From: CAIRDP01 sp037138335
Lineage (GTDB): Bacteria > Bacteroidota > Bacteroidia > Bacteroidales > FEN-979
Reading direction: 5' to 3'
NCBI GenBank assembly: GCA_037138335.1
Contig: JBAXIO010000008.1
Span: 115,779-179,778, forward strand
Length of the DNA: 64,000 nucleotides
Part shown: positions 43,620-52,241 of the stretch, piece after piece
Layout of the letters: each line of letters starts with the position of its first letter
Numbering within the stretch: the stretch's first letter is position 1
The notes under the pieces: model-generated
What the model was told of the DNA's origin: nothing
What the model saw: only the letters and a program-made list of their open reading frames with translations
Databases searched by the model: none
Translations under genes and position numbers: made by a program

Positions 43620-45089
43620 TTATTCCTTAATTATTCTCTTTAACACGTAATCAAACAACAACCTCACCCCGAATCCCGTTCCCCCGATACCCCTGTATGA
43701 ATCGGCCTTGTCAAGGAAAGCCGGACCGGCGATATCGAGATGGATATAAGGATAATCGGTGAATTTTTCGAGGAATTTCCCGGCGGTGATGGTTCCGGCG
43801 TCGCCAGGACCAATGTTCTTCAGGTCGGCGACTTCCGATTTTATCAGTTCACCATACTCTTCCCACATCGGGAGTTCCACTATCCGCTCAGAAGTCTTAA
43901 AACCGCTTTCGGTAAGTTCGAGTAACTCTTCAGGCGCCCCTGACTCCATCCCTGCGCAGGCAAATTTTCCTATGGCACGAACGGCAGCACCTGTAAGTGT
44001 AGCCATGTCAATCACCAGCTCAGGCTTGTATTTGCGCGCATAGGATAGAGCATCTGCCAGAATCAGCCTGCCTTCCGCATCGGTATTGAGTACCTCAACG
44101 GTCATGCCGTTATGCATCTTCAGCACATCGCCCGGCACAATGGCTTTAGTCCCGGGACGGTTATCGGTAGCGGGCATCAGCCCCACAACGTATACCGGAA
44201 GCTCTGCTTTCGCAATGGCATACACGGCCATAGCTGCGGCAGCAGCCCCGCTCATATCGTCTTTCATGTTCAGCATGGAATCGCCCGGTTTCAGGTTCAT
44301 CCCGCCGCTGTCAAACACTATCCCCTTGCCTACAAACACTATAGGTTTCTTATTCACGGCATCCGCAGGTTTCCATTCCATCACAGTGAATGTAGGAGGC
44401 TCATGGCTTCCCTGGTTCACGCCCAGTATCCCGCCCATCTGCAACACCTCGAGCTTCTTCTTATTCATCACCTCTACCTTCGCCCCGCATTCCTTCCCGA
44501 GTTTTTCAACCTCCTTCGAAAACACAGTCGCAGTAAGGTAAGAAGCCGGCTCGTTAATGAGGTCGCGGCATTGGAAAACAGCGTCGTTCACGATGTTCAT
44601 GAAGTGACTGCCGACTGCTGACTGCTGACTGCCGACTAACTCATCATTCACTGTTTCCGAATAAATTTCGATCTTCCGCAGGGTATTCTTCTTCTCCTTA
44701 TCGGCCTTGTACTTCAGGAACTGGTAATTCCCCAGCGCCATGCCTTCGGCGAAAGCAAGGGTTTCGGCGGGGTGGTTATCATGATCGAAGACCACAACCT
44801 TCGCGGCCTTCTGGGAATTCAGCATTTCACCGACCTTTTTCCCCGCTTTGCGGCTGGCCTCAAGCCGTTTGTATTCCGATTTCTCTTCCTTGATCACGTA
44901 AACATAAGTCCAGTTTTCGAGGCGGTTATAGGAGATAATGTCCTTTTTAAGTTCTTTGTGCTGCCTGCGGATGAACGACATTTCGGATGCCGTAAATACC
45001 CCGTTGGGCAAGGCTTTCAGAGAGCTCACCACAAGCACGAGGTTCTCGAGCTCCTGTGTGCGGTCTGTAATGGAAATTTTTGGAAGCAT
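43620..45089 (-). CDS. pepA: Leucyl aminopeptidase (M17 family)
   Basis: A 489-residue cytosolic metallo-exopeptidase. The catalytic C-terminal domain shows VGKGIVFDSGGMNLKPG with metal and Lys ligands, MKDDMSGAAA and the signature NTDAEGRLILADAL. Residues ~151-162 (GSQQSAVGSH) come from a GACTGCC/GACTGCT repeat tract inserted in frame in the linker between the N-terminal and catalytic domains. This position probably explains why it is tolerated. A -7 box lies 33 nt upstream. Confidence 0.94.
   Translation of the reverse strand: MLPKISITDRTQELENLVLVVSSLKALPNGVFTASEMSFIRRQHKELKKDIISYNRLENWTYVYVIKEEKSEYKRLEASRKAGKKVGEMLNSQKAAKVVVFDHDNHPAETLAFAEGMALGNYQFLKYKADKEKKNTLRKIEIYSETVNDELVGSQQSAVGSHFMNIVNDAVFQCRDLINEPASYLTATVFSKEVEKLGKECGAKVEVMNKKKLEVLQMGGILGVNQGSHEPPTFTVMEWKPADAVNKKPIVFVGKGIVFDSGGMNLKPGDSMLNMKDDMSGAAAAAMAVYAIAKAELPVYVVGLMPATDNRPGTKAIVPGDVLKMHNGMTVEVLNTDAEGRLILADALSYARKYKPELVIDMATLTGAAVRAIGKFACAGMESGAPEELLELTESGFKTSERIVELPMWEEYGELIKSEVADLKNIGPGDAGTITAGKFLEKFTDYPYIHLDIAGPAFLDKADSYRGIGGTGFGVRLLFDYVLKRIIKE
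44606..44640. repeat. T tract inside pepA: 7-bp unit GACTGCC/GACTGCT
   Basis: Five units: GACTGCC, GACTGCT twice, GACTGCC, GACTAAC. On the coding (minus) strand the units read GGCAGTC, identical to the tract inside holB, and encode QQSAVGS as holB encodes RQSAVGS. Confidence 0.92.
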
Positions 45090-45121
45090 GGTTTAGAAAA
45101 TTATTGCCGATTTATACCTTG

Positions 45122-45129
45122 CAAAGGTA
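45122..45129 (-). promoter_or_regulatory. Probable -7 box of pepA
   Basis: On the minus strand TACCTTTG (TAnnTTTG), 32 nt before the pepA ATG. No clear -33 element. Confidence 0.45.
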
Positions 45130-45260
45130 GGAAATTTCGCGGGGAAATACGTGGGAGTTGTAAGTGATAAAGAACCTGATGGCAGTAAAGCATAATATAG
45201 GACCACGGTCTGCACCTCATCATTATTTTCCTTATCTTTATCCTGCTAAAATTCCGTATC

Positions 45261-48014
45261 ATGTTTCTCCGACAACTCCGCCCTGTATTTCTAATCGTCA
45301 TTATCATACTGGCATTACCGGCTTGTATACAAGCCCAAAGCCGGCAGGATCTTGATCAGATAAAAAGCTCTACAAACATCAAAGCGCTCCAGGGCCTTCA
45401 ATCGAGGCTTTCAAAACAAGCCGAAGCAAGCCACAGCCTTGCCACCCGGTCCGCCGCGAAAAACGGCTGGTTTATCCGCAAAGAGTTTGAAGGCGGAAAG
45501 ATCACAGAATTAAAATGCCTGGATGCCGTTGGCAAGCCCATGTACTTTTCCACGGCAAACCTCAACGCCGCTAAAACGGTATCAGCAAATAGAGTGTGGA
45601 CCGGAGGGTCGCTCGGGCTGAACCTCAGCGGGAACGGGATCGTCCTTCGCGAATGGGATGCAGGTGAAGTCCGTCCTACCCACCAGGAACTGATCAACCG
45701 TACGGTCATGGGCGACGGGGCTACCAACCTGGCCAACCATTCAACGCATGTAGCCGGAACCATGATGGCTACCGGGATCAGCCCCAACGCCCACGGGATG
45801 TCAAACCAGGCAAGCCTGAGGGCGTTCGACTGGTTCAGCGACTATGCCGAAATGGCTGCAGAGGGCGCCGCCGGGGCCCTGCTTTCGAACCACTCATACA
45901 TTTTTATCACCGGCTGGTACTGGAATGGATCAAACTGGTACTGGTACGGCGACCCCGCTATAAGCCAGACCACCGATTACCTCTATGGTTTCTATATGGC
46001 GGATGCAGCGACGGTTGACTCGATCGCATTCAACGCCCCTTATTACCTCGTATGCAAGGCCGCGGGGAACGACCGTTTCGGCGGTCCGTCAACCCAACCG
46101 GTTAGCCATTATGTTTGGATGAATAACGCCTGGACGCTGTCGAATACGGTAAGGGACCTCAACGGCGGCCCCGACGGATGGGATTGCATCTCCTCAGGTT
46201 TCGGGGTCAGCAAGAACATCATGACCGTAGGCGCAGTGTATCCGGTACCAAACGGGTATACTTCCCCGGCCGATGTGGTTCATGCCTCGTTCAGCGGCAC
46301 AGGCCCCACCGACGACGGCCGTATCAAACCCGATATCGTGGCCGACGGCATAGAGCTGTATTCAACCTTCAGCGGCAGCAACACCTCCTATGGCAGCAGT
46401 AGCGGAACCTCCATGGCAACGCCCAATGTGACGGGCTCCCTCGCACTTCTCCAGGAACATTACCACAACCTACACGGGCATTATATGCTGTCGTCAACCC
46501 TCAGGGGCCTTGCGATACATACTGCGGATGAGGCAGGGAGTAATCCCGGTCCGGATTATAAATTCGGTTGGGGCCTGCTAAACATCGCATCCGCAGCCAA
46601 TGCCTTATCCCAGCTATGTAACACAATAGTCCTCGAAGACACCCTGTACAACGGCAACACCCTCACTTTCAACCTCAATGCGACAGGCAGTCAACCCCTG
46701 GTTGCCACGCTTTGCTGGACCGATCCGCCGGGAACCCCTCCTGCCCCGGCCCTGAACCCTCCGGACCTGATGCTGGTAAATGACCTTGACATTCGCATCG
46801 ACGGGAATACCTTCAAGCCCTGGGTCCTCAATCCGGCCAATATCGCAGCTGCCGCGACAACAGGCGACAACTTCCGCGATAATGTTGAAAAGATCTATAT
46901 CCAGAACCCTTCCCAGGGGAACCATGTGCTTACCATTACGCATAAGAACAGCCTCGCCAACGGGATGCAGGTTCTCTCACTGATCGTCACCGGGCTTGCT
47001 ACAAACCTGGTCCCCGGAACTGCCGGCTCAGATCAGACTATCTGCGCTAATACAGCTCCCCAGCAACTGCAGGGGACACCGCCCATGGGAGGGATCCCCC
47101 CGTATACCTACCAGTGGCAGAGTTCTCCCGACAACTCAGGTTTTACAAACATCCCCGGCGCCACGGGATTGAATTACCAACCCTTAACGCTCTCGTCCAC
47201 CACCTGGTTCAGGCTGCTTCAGGTTTCTTCGGGCGGTTGCGTAAGCGCACCTACAAATCCTGTCATGATTAATGTGATCCCATTACCCCTTCCCGCCATC
47301 TACGGGGAAGAAACAGTTTGCTCCGGCACTTCAGGGCTGACCTATACCACCGACCCGGGCATGCATAATTACATATGGATCATCTCCCCCGGGGGTTCCG
47401 TCACCGACGGATCCGGCACTTTCCAGGTTACCGTCACCTGGGATTCGGCCGGGAGCAGGGCCCTCAGCGTGAACTACACCAATTATTTCAACTGTACTTC
47501 ACCTGATCCGAAAGTTAAAAACGTAACGGTGAAACCGACCCCTCCGGCGCCCTTGATCACGGCTATCGGCGACAGCCTTTTTTCGAATGCCCCAGCCGGC
47601 AACCAGTGGTATTTTAACCTTAACCTTATCCCCGGTGCAACCGCTCCCGTTTACAAAGCGACAAGCTCCGGGTCCTACCATGACATAGTTACTTTGGACG
47701 GCTGCATCTCCGACTCCTCCAATGTGCAGTTTATCGAATTAGGTACAGGCGAATTGCAGACAGGGGATGTAAGTATATACCCTGTCCCCAATCACGGACT
47801 GTTTACTGCCCAAATCACATCCGCAGTCAAAGAAACCGTTAACATCAGGATTTACAACCAGCTTTCACAGCTGATCTTCGAAAAGACCGGGGCTGCGGTA
47901 AACAATACTTTCAGGCAGACGATCGACCTCCGTGCGTTCAGCACTGGGGTTTATACGGTAGTCATCCGCAGTGACAACAAAAGCATCGCAAGAAAGATCC
48001 TCGTTATCGATTAG
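45261..48014 (+). CDS. Secreted subtilisin-like (S8) serine peptidase with T9SS type A signal
   Basis: A 917-residue protein with signal peptide (VFLIVIIILALPACIQAQ). The S8 triad is visible: Asp in LREWDAGEVRPTHQE near residue 135, His in NHSTHVAGTMMATG near 160, Ser in SSGTSMATPNVTGSLALL near 380. A jelly-roll P-like domain (~460-580) and Ig-like repeats follow. The last ~85 residues are a type A sorting domain (VSIYPVPNHGLFTAQI ... FSTGVYTVVIRSD). It is secreted across the outer membrane by T9SS, probably to degrade extracellular protein. It is monocistronic, with mqnC downstream behind its own promoter. Confidence 0.92.
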   Translation: MFLRQLRPVFLIVIIILALPACIQAQSRQDLDQIKSSTNIKALQGLQSRLSKQAEASHSLATRSAAKNGWFIRKEFEGGKITELKCLDAVGKPMYFSTANLNAAKTVSANRVWTGGSLGLNLSGNGIVLREWDAGEVRPTHQELINRTVMGDGATNLANHSTHVAGTMMATGISPNAHGMSNQASLRAFDWFSDYAEMAAEGAAGALLSNHSYIFITGWYWNGSNWYWYGDPAISQTTDYLYGFYMADAATVDSIAFNAPYYLVCKAAGNDRFGGPSTQPVSHYVWMNNAWTLSNTVRDLNGGPDGWDCISSGFGVSKNIMTVGAVYPVPNGYTSPADVVHASFSGTGPTDDGRIKPDIVADGIELYSTFSGSNTSYGSSSGTSMATPNVTGSLALLQEHYHNLHGHYMLSSTLRGLAIHTADEAGSNPGPDYKFGWGLLNIASAANALSQLCNTIVLEDTLYNGNTLTFNLNATGSQPLVATLCWTDPPGTPPAPALNPPDLMLVNDLDIRIDGNTFKPWVLNPANIAAAATTGDNFRDNVEKIYIQNPSQGNHVLTITHKNSLANGMQVLSLIVTGLATNLVPGTAGSDQTICANTAPQQLQGTPPMGGIPPYTYQWQSSPDNSGFTNIPGATGLNYQPLTLSSTTWFRLLQVSSGGCVSAPTNPVMINVIPLPLPAIYGEETVCSGTSGLTYTTDPGMHNYIWIISPGGSVTDGSGTFQVTVTWDSAGSRALSVNYTNYFNCTSPDPKVKNVTVKPTPPAPLITAIGDSLFSNAPAGNQWYFNLNLIPGATAPVYKATSSGSYHDIVTLDGCISDSSNVQFIELGTGELQTGDVSIYPVPNHGLFTAQITSAVKETVNIRIYNQLSQLIFEKTGAAVNNTFRQTIDLRAFSTGVYTVVIRSDNKSIARKILVID

Positions 48015-48039
48015 GGCGGATGGCGTTGTGGGGATTTAC

Positions 48040-48047
48040 TAACTTTG
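48040..48047 (+). promoter_or_regulatory. Probable -7 box of mqnC
   Basis: TAACTTTG (TAnnTTTG), 15 nt before the mqnC ATG, in a 48-nt gap after the subtilase gene. Confidence 0.5.
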
Positions 48048-48062
48048 ACGCGGATTTAACCC

Positions 48063-49142
48063 ATGAACTCAATAATCGCCAAAGCCCTCTCCTCAGGATT
48101 CCTCACAATAGACGAGGGCAAAAAGTTATTTACCGGACTCCCACTTGCCGACCTCATGTGGATCGGGAATGAGCTTCGCAAAAAATACCATCCCCATGGC
48201 CGTGTTACCTGGATCATCGACCGTAACGTGAACATCACCAATGCCTGTGTTTCGGGATGCAAATTCTGCAACTTTTATAAACCCGTCAATAACGAGGCAT
48301 GCTACATCACCAGCATTGCCGAATACGTTCAGAAGATAGACGAAATGCATACCCTGGGCGGGAACCAGCTGCTTCTTCAGGGTGGAATGCATCCCCATCT
48401 TGGAATTGTATTCTATACAAACCTTTTCTCCAACTTAAAGAAACTGTACCCCACACTGAGGCTTCACGCCCTCGGGCCTCCCGAGATCGTCCACCTGGCC
48501 AAAATGGAAAAACTCAGCTTCCGCGAAGTCCTCGAAAAGCTTGTGGCATCGGGGATGGACAGCCTTCCCGGGGCCGGGGCCGAAATACTTGTCGACAGGG
48601 TCCGCCGCGAAATATCACCCGTGAAATGTACCGCCATTGAATGGCTGGAAGTCATGAAACAGGCGCATATCATGGACCTCACCACTTCAGCAACCATGAT
48701 GTTCGGGCATATCGAAACCCTGGAAGAAAGGCTGGAGCATATGGTTGCCATCAGGGAGGTCCAGGCCCTGAAACCGGCGGATCATAAGGGGTTCCTTTCA
48801 TTCATCCCCTGGCCGTTCCAGGACGAAGGCACGGTCCTTCTTAATAACTATGGTATCAGAAACCATGTCACATCCGAAGAATATATCCGCATGATCGCCA
48901 TCAGCCGCATCATGCTCCCGAACATTCCCAACATACAGGCATCTTGGCTCACGGTTGGAAAGGAAACGGGACAGCTTTGCCTGCATGCCGGCGCGAATGA
49001 TTTCGGGAGTATCATGATTGAAGAAAACGTGGTTTCCTCAGCGGGTGCGCATAATTCCATGGATGCAGAGGGGATGCAGCGCGCTATCCGCGAAGCAGGG
49101 TTCATACCGCAGCTCCGTAACCAGGATTTCGCCTGGCAGTAA
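48063..49142 (+). CDS. mqnC: Cyclic dehypoxanthinyl futalosine synthase (radical SAM)
   Basis: A 359-residue radical SAM enzyme of the futalosine pathway of menaquinone synthesis. The cluster-binding motif is CVSGCKFC (C-x3-C-x2-C) near residue 60. Family signatures follow: GAGAEILVDRVRREISPVK, EWLEVMKQAH and TSATMMFGHIET. The gene implies that this organism makes menaquinone by the futalosine route rather than the Men route, consistent with a quinone-linked complex II at 1-5 kb. It is followed by a repeat region, not by other mqn genes. Confidence 0.94.
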   Translation: MNSIIAKALSSGFLTIDEGKKLFTGLPLADLMWIGNELRKKYHPHGRVTWIIDRNVNITNACVSGCKFCNFYKPVNNEACYITSIAEYVQKIDEMHTLGGNQLLLQGGMHPHLGIVFYTNLFSNLKKLYPTLRLHALGPPEIVHLAKMEKLSFREVLEKLVASGMDSLPGAGAEILVDRVRREISPVKCTAIEWLEVMKQAHIMDLTTSATMMFGHIETLEERLEHMVAIREVQALKPADHKGFLSFIPWPFQDEGTVLLNNYGIRNHVTSEEYIRMIAISRIMLPNIPNIQASWLTVGKETGQLCLHAGANDFGSIMIEENVVSSAGAHNSMDAEGMQRAIREAGFIPQLRNQDFAWQ

Positions 49143-49378
49143 GGCGTTTGTCGCTTGCTCAATGGCTCATTCAATGGTTCGCTCACTGAGCGACCCATTC
49201 TCTTCGCAGGACAAGCTGCCTTGGCTTCAAGGAGCAAGCCTGGTGTAAGATTCTATCCTGGAGAATATTAATGTGAGCGACGCAGAAAACTCAGCAGCGT
49301 TGCATTTATACAAGCGACAGGTGCAGCGACGTTGCGTATATATGAGCGACAGGCGATGTAAGGTTGCGAGCGAATAAA
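49143..49378. repeat. Array of unpaired element P halves
   Basis: This 236-nt gap holds no gene. At least three left halves lie head-to-tail in reverse orientation (about 49292-49318, 49323-49350, 49350-49373), with stems reading TTGCATTTATACAAGCG, TTGCGTATATATGAGCG and ATGTAAGGTTGCGAGCG. They match the halves at 59.4 kb in the opposite orientation. Degraded material at 49150-49240 includes GCTGCCTTGGCTT, like a right half. Confidence 0.8.
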
Positions 49379-50038
49379 CTACTTCTTCGGCTTATCCGGG
49401 AACTTCAGCAGTCCGTTCTTCACCCAGTCGGCATACATGGTCCCGATGATCCCGTACGTTGCCTCATCCACATAGCTGGGATCGGTGATCGAGATATCGG
49501 CAGTCCACAATAAAGTATTATCGGAATTGGCATACAGGTTTGCCCTGAGGTTGATGACCGAGCTGGTAACCCAGTACCCGCCTGTTGTCACCACATTCGC
49601 ACCGGGGGCGTAATAAGGATATCCCCAGGAATAATACCCGTAATAATTATAATAGAAATCAGGATATACGGTGGTGGTGGGAGGCACATAGTCCTGTTCT
49701 TTATCTGTTCCCTTATAAGTCACGATGAGGATGCCGTCGGCTCCGGCGCTGTCAAACTTGGATTCAAGTTCGGCAAGCTCGTGTTTCGAGCCCGGGGCGA
49801 TAAATGAAAGAGCTTCGATGGCCTTCAGCCCTTTGCTTTTAAGATAGTTCACCGATGTTTGCTCAAACGGTTTCTGGTATTCGAGCTTGTCGAACATACC
49901 CCATATGGCGATCTTCGATACCTGCTGGTGTTCCTTAGGGTTAACCCAGCTGGTAAGGCTAATGGGCGAAGTACATCCGCCGACAATTAAAATCAGCGCA
50001 AAACCAAGCGCGGCAATACTTAATAAATTTCTTTTCAT
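49379..50038 (-). CDS. Hypothetical lipoprotein (DUF4136-like)
   Basis: A 219-residue protein from ATG at 50038 (MKRNLLSIAALGFALILIV); a longer start at 50101 is unlikely because a good promoter lies between the two. The lipobox is VGGC near residue 21. The domain holds a Tyr-rich stretch (YPDFYYNYYGYYSWGYPYY) near residue 130. Pattern and length resemble DUF4136-type lipoproteins. Function unknown; probably periplasmic or outer-membrane. Confidence 0.72.
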   Translation of the reverse strand: MKRNLLSIAALGFALILIVGGCTSPISLTSWVNPKEHQQVSKIAIWGMFDKLEYQKPFEQTSVNYLKSKGLKAIEALSFIAPGSKHELAELESKFDSAGADGILIVTYKGTDKEQDYVPPTTTVYPDFYYNYYGYYSWGYPYYAPGANVVTTGGYWVTSSVINLRANLYANSDNTLLWTADISITDPSYVDEATYGIIGTMYADWVKNGLLKFPDKPKK

Positions 50039-50071
50039 AGGTCTGGATTTAAAGAATTGGATTTCCTGATT

Positions 50072-50103
50072 CAAATATAGAAACTTCGAACGAGTTCTCA
50101 AAA
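50072..50103 (-). promoter_or_regulatory. Complete Bacteroidota-type promoter for the lipoprotein gene
   Basis: On the minus strand TTTTG (50099-50103) and TATATTTG (50072-50079) are separated by 19 nt, the consensus spacing. The start codon is 33 nt downstream. It is the best full promoter match found here. Confidence 0.62.
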
Positions 50104-50106
50104 TTA

Positions 50107-51417
50107 TCAGCGTAAAAGCTTGTATGCCCCCTCCATGATCTGGAAAGAAGCCCCCCGGTTCTCTTCTATGAAATCAAAACAGATATTCGCGGTCCTCTCA
50201 AATTCCTTTACATCAGTGAACAGCCTTAGGGCGAGTTTTGTGAACTCCTCCGGGTCCTTCACCATGAAAGCCCCGCCTTTTTCTATCAGGGCTTCGGCTT
50301 CCCAGAATTTTGCATGTTTCGGGCCGAAGAACACCGGCACCCCGAACACCACGGCTTCAAGTATGTTATGCAGGCCCGAACCAAAGGCCCCGCCTATAAA
50401 CGCAAGACTTGCATACTGGTAAAGCCGGGAAAGTACGCCTATAGTATCGATGATGAGGATATTCGTCGAAAGGGCATTTTCCTCATTCAGGCTGGAATAT
50501 CTTACGGATGGCATCCCCAGTGAACTTTCCAGCGAACGTATCCTGTGCTCACTCACATCATGGGTCGCGAGAATAAACCTGATGGAATCCCCGGCCTGCC
50601 TTATAAGCGGTATCATTACCGCCTCATCTTCAGCCCAGGTGCTTCCCCCCATGATCAACTTGTGGTCACCGCAGAATTTCTTAACCAGGGGGAAATCCTC
50701 AACCGTGGCAGCTGTCGCCGAAACCCTGTCGAAACGCGTATCCCCGGTGATAGTGACATTTTCAAACCCAAGGGATTGTATCTGTTTGCCAGAGGATTCA
50801 TTCTGAACGAAAAACCAGTAAATACTCTCCAGCTGCGACCTGAACCAGCCTCCGTACCATTGGAAAAACATCTGGTCCTCCCTGAACGTAGCCGAAGCAA
50901 AAACAACAGGGATGTCCTGTTCCTTAAGCGCAATCAGGAAATTAAACCAGTATTCGTATTTGATGAAAAATGCCATTTTCGGCTTCACCGTTTGCACCCA
51001 GAACCTCGCGTTTGCAGGCGTGTCGAGAGGAAGATAAACCACGGCGGAAGCATATTTATAATTTTTGCGGATAGCATAGCCCGACGGACTGAAGAAACTC
51101 ACGATGATCTTATACCGGGGGAAACGGCTCAGGAGTTCTTCTATGATGGGCCTCCCCTGCTCAAATTCGCCCAGGGAAGCGCAGTGGAACCATACTATAT
51201 CGTGAATTTCATCACGCAGCGAAGCGTCATCAATTGCGTTGCTTTGTGACGCATCCTCATGAATTTTCCTGATCTTCCCGGCCAGCTCTTTCTTCCAATC
51301 CTTCCTGCCCTGTATCCAGGCCTTTGCCCTGGGATTGAAGAAGGATGCAATCCACAAAGCAGCAAAGTAAAGCCTCAACGAAAATGTATACAGGTAATGC
51401 ATTAAAACGAAGTACAT
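50107..51417 (-). CDS. waaA: 3-deoxy-D-manno-octulosonic acid (Kdo) transferase
   Basis: A 436-residue GT30 enzyme adding Kdo to lipid A precursors at the inner membrane. An N-terminal hydrophobic segment (~8-27) is the usual anchor. The conserved WFHCASLGEFEQGRPIIE with the catalytic Glu and GGSTWAEDE are present, as is the C-terminal FIGGAFGSGLHNILEAVVFG. Residues ~52-72 (IHEDASQSNAIDDASLRDEI) are unusual just before the WFHCASLGE motif. They are encoded by an imperfect palindrome (GCGTCA at 51224, TGACGC at 51247), possibly a worn repeat insert. It establishes LPS-type lipid A with Kdo. Confidence 0.93.
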   Translation of the reverse strand: MYFVLMHYLYTFSLRLYFAALWIASFFNPRAKAWIQGRKDWKKELAGKIRKIHEDASQSNAIDDASLRDEIHDIVWFHCASLGEFEQGRPIIEELLSRFPRYKIIVSFFSPSGYAIRKNYKYASAVVYLPLDTPANARFWVQTVKPKMAFFIKYEYWFNFLIALKEQDIPVVFASATFREDQMFFQWYGGWFRSQLESIYWFFVQNESSGKQIQSLGFENVTITGDTRFDRVSATAATVEDFPLVKKFCGDHKLIMGGSTWAEDEAVMIPLIRQAGDSIRFILATHDVSEHRIRSLESSLGMPSVRYSSLNEENALSTNILIIDTIGVLSRLYQYASLAFIGGAFGSGLHNILEAVVFGVPVFFGPKHAKFWEAEALIEKGGAFMVKDPEEFTKLALRLFTDVKEFERTANICFDFIEENRGASFQIMEGAYKLLR

Positions 51418-51430
51418 GAATATTACAACT

Positions 51431-51438
51431 CAAATGTA
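51431..51438 (-). promoter_or_regulatory. Probable -7 box of waaA
   Basis: Minus strand TACATTTG (TAnnTTTG), 13 nt before the ATG at 51417. It is divergent from the promoter at 51574. Confidence 0.45.
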
Positions 51439-51573
51439 CTGCTTTTCGTCATATAATTTACATAACATCGGAAAAAATGTGACGGTTAATATCTGCCAGG
51501 GCACACAGCTCTGTCATAGTTATCGTGTTTTCGTTACCAATCATGTTTTTCACAAAATCAGGAAAATAATTTG

Positions 51574-51581
51574 TATCTTTG
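51574..51581 (+). promoter_or_regulatory. Probable -7 box of the DUF6922-like gene
   Basis: TATCTTTG (TAnnTTTG), 19 nt before ATG 51601, with a T-run at 51545-51550 in the -33 region. Confidence 0.48.
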
Positions 51582-51600
51582 ATCATTGGGATATGACTTT

Positions 51601-51897
51601 ATGGATAATCCCGTTCAACAACTTAACCAATCATATTTCTGGGATGTTGATTATTCCAGGCTTGACCCAGTGAGGTCAAAACGCTTAATTATAGAACGTA
51701 TTTTTACCCTGGGTAATTTACAGGAAATAAAGATAGTTTCAGGATTTTATGGTAAACAAGAGGTCATCAAAACACTTTGTGCCTTAAATTATCTTGATCC
51801 CAAGAACCTTAATTTCGTTTCATTTCTTTTTAAAATTCCAAAAAAGAGTTTTAAATGCTACCAACGCCGGCAGTCGACCGATCAACATTGGATTTAA
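51601..51897 (+). CDS. DUF6922-like small protein, toxin-antitoxin associated
   Basis: A 98-residue protein starting MDNPVQQLNQSYFWDVDYSR, a pattern (FWD near residue 13, ERIFTLGNLQEIK, FYGKQEVIKTL) I associate with DUF6922 proteins encoded just before AbiEii-type nucleotidyltransferases in Bacteroidota. The gene is visibly AT-richer than its neighbours, suggesting transfer. It overlaps the next frame by 43 nt. Confidence 0.6.
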   Translation: MDNPVQQLNQSYFWDVDYSRLDPVRSKRLIIERIFTLGNLQEIKIVSGFYGKQEVIKTLCALNYLDPKNLNFVSFLFKIPKKSFKCYQRRQSTDQHWI

Positions 51898-52118
51898 TAG
51901 CTGAACTGCAGTCGAAGAATTATAGACTGGATGAGATGCTGACCTTTTACAGGCAAAAGTACAGTTTGAATAATGACGCTATTGTTCTTAAAAGCCTTAT
52001 CTGGTTTGAAGATACCGACCTCTCCGACTGGCCTGTGATGATCCTTGAACCAAAGTTGGCATGGGCTCAGGTGAAAAAGAGACTTGAGAAAGCTGTAGAG
52101 GGGTATCTGAATTCATGA
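51855..52118 (+). pseudogene. Likely internally deleted AbiEii-type nucleotidyltransferase
   Basis: An 87-residue frame. The first ~20 residues (AVDRSTLDLIAELQSKN) look like the N-terminus of AbiEii-like proteins. The rest (EMLTFYRQKYS ... VLKSLIWFEDTDLSDWPVM ... AWAQVKKRLEKAV) looks like their C-terminus. The central nucleotidyltransferase core (GGTALAL-type motif) is absent. I infer a large in-frame internal deletion. The alternative is an intact small partner protein of unknown function. Confidence 0.45.
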
Positions 52119-52146
52119 TGATCGGGATACTGGGTGCAGGATGCAA

Positions 52147-52240
52147 GCTATCCAGTCACCCAGTTATCCAGTCACCCAGCTATCCAGCCACCCAGTTATC
52201 CAGTCACCCAGCTATCCAGTCACCCAGTTATCCAGTAATC
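52147..52240. repeat. T tract: 8-bp units with 16-bp alternation
   Basis: Eleven units alternating GTCACCCA/GCCACCCA with GTTATCCA/GCTATCCA, ending GTAATC. It fills the gap between two convergent genes and ends 1 nt before the barrel gene's stop codon. Confidence 0.95.
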
Positions 52241-52241
52241 T

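Noticed and set aside
50545..51249. 234-codon plus-strand open frame
   Set aside because: Antisense to waaA, which is well supported.
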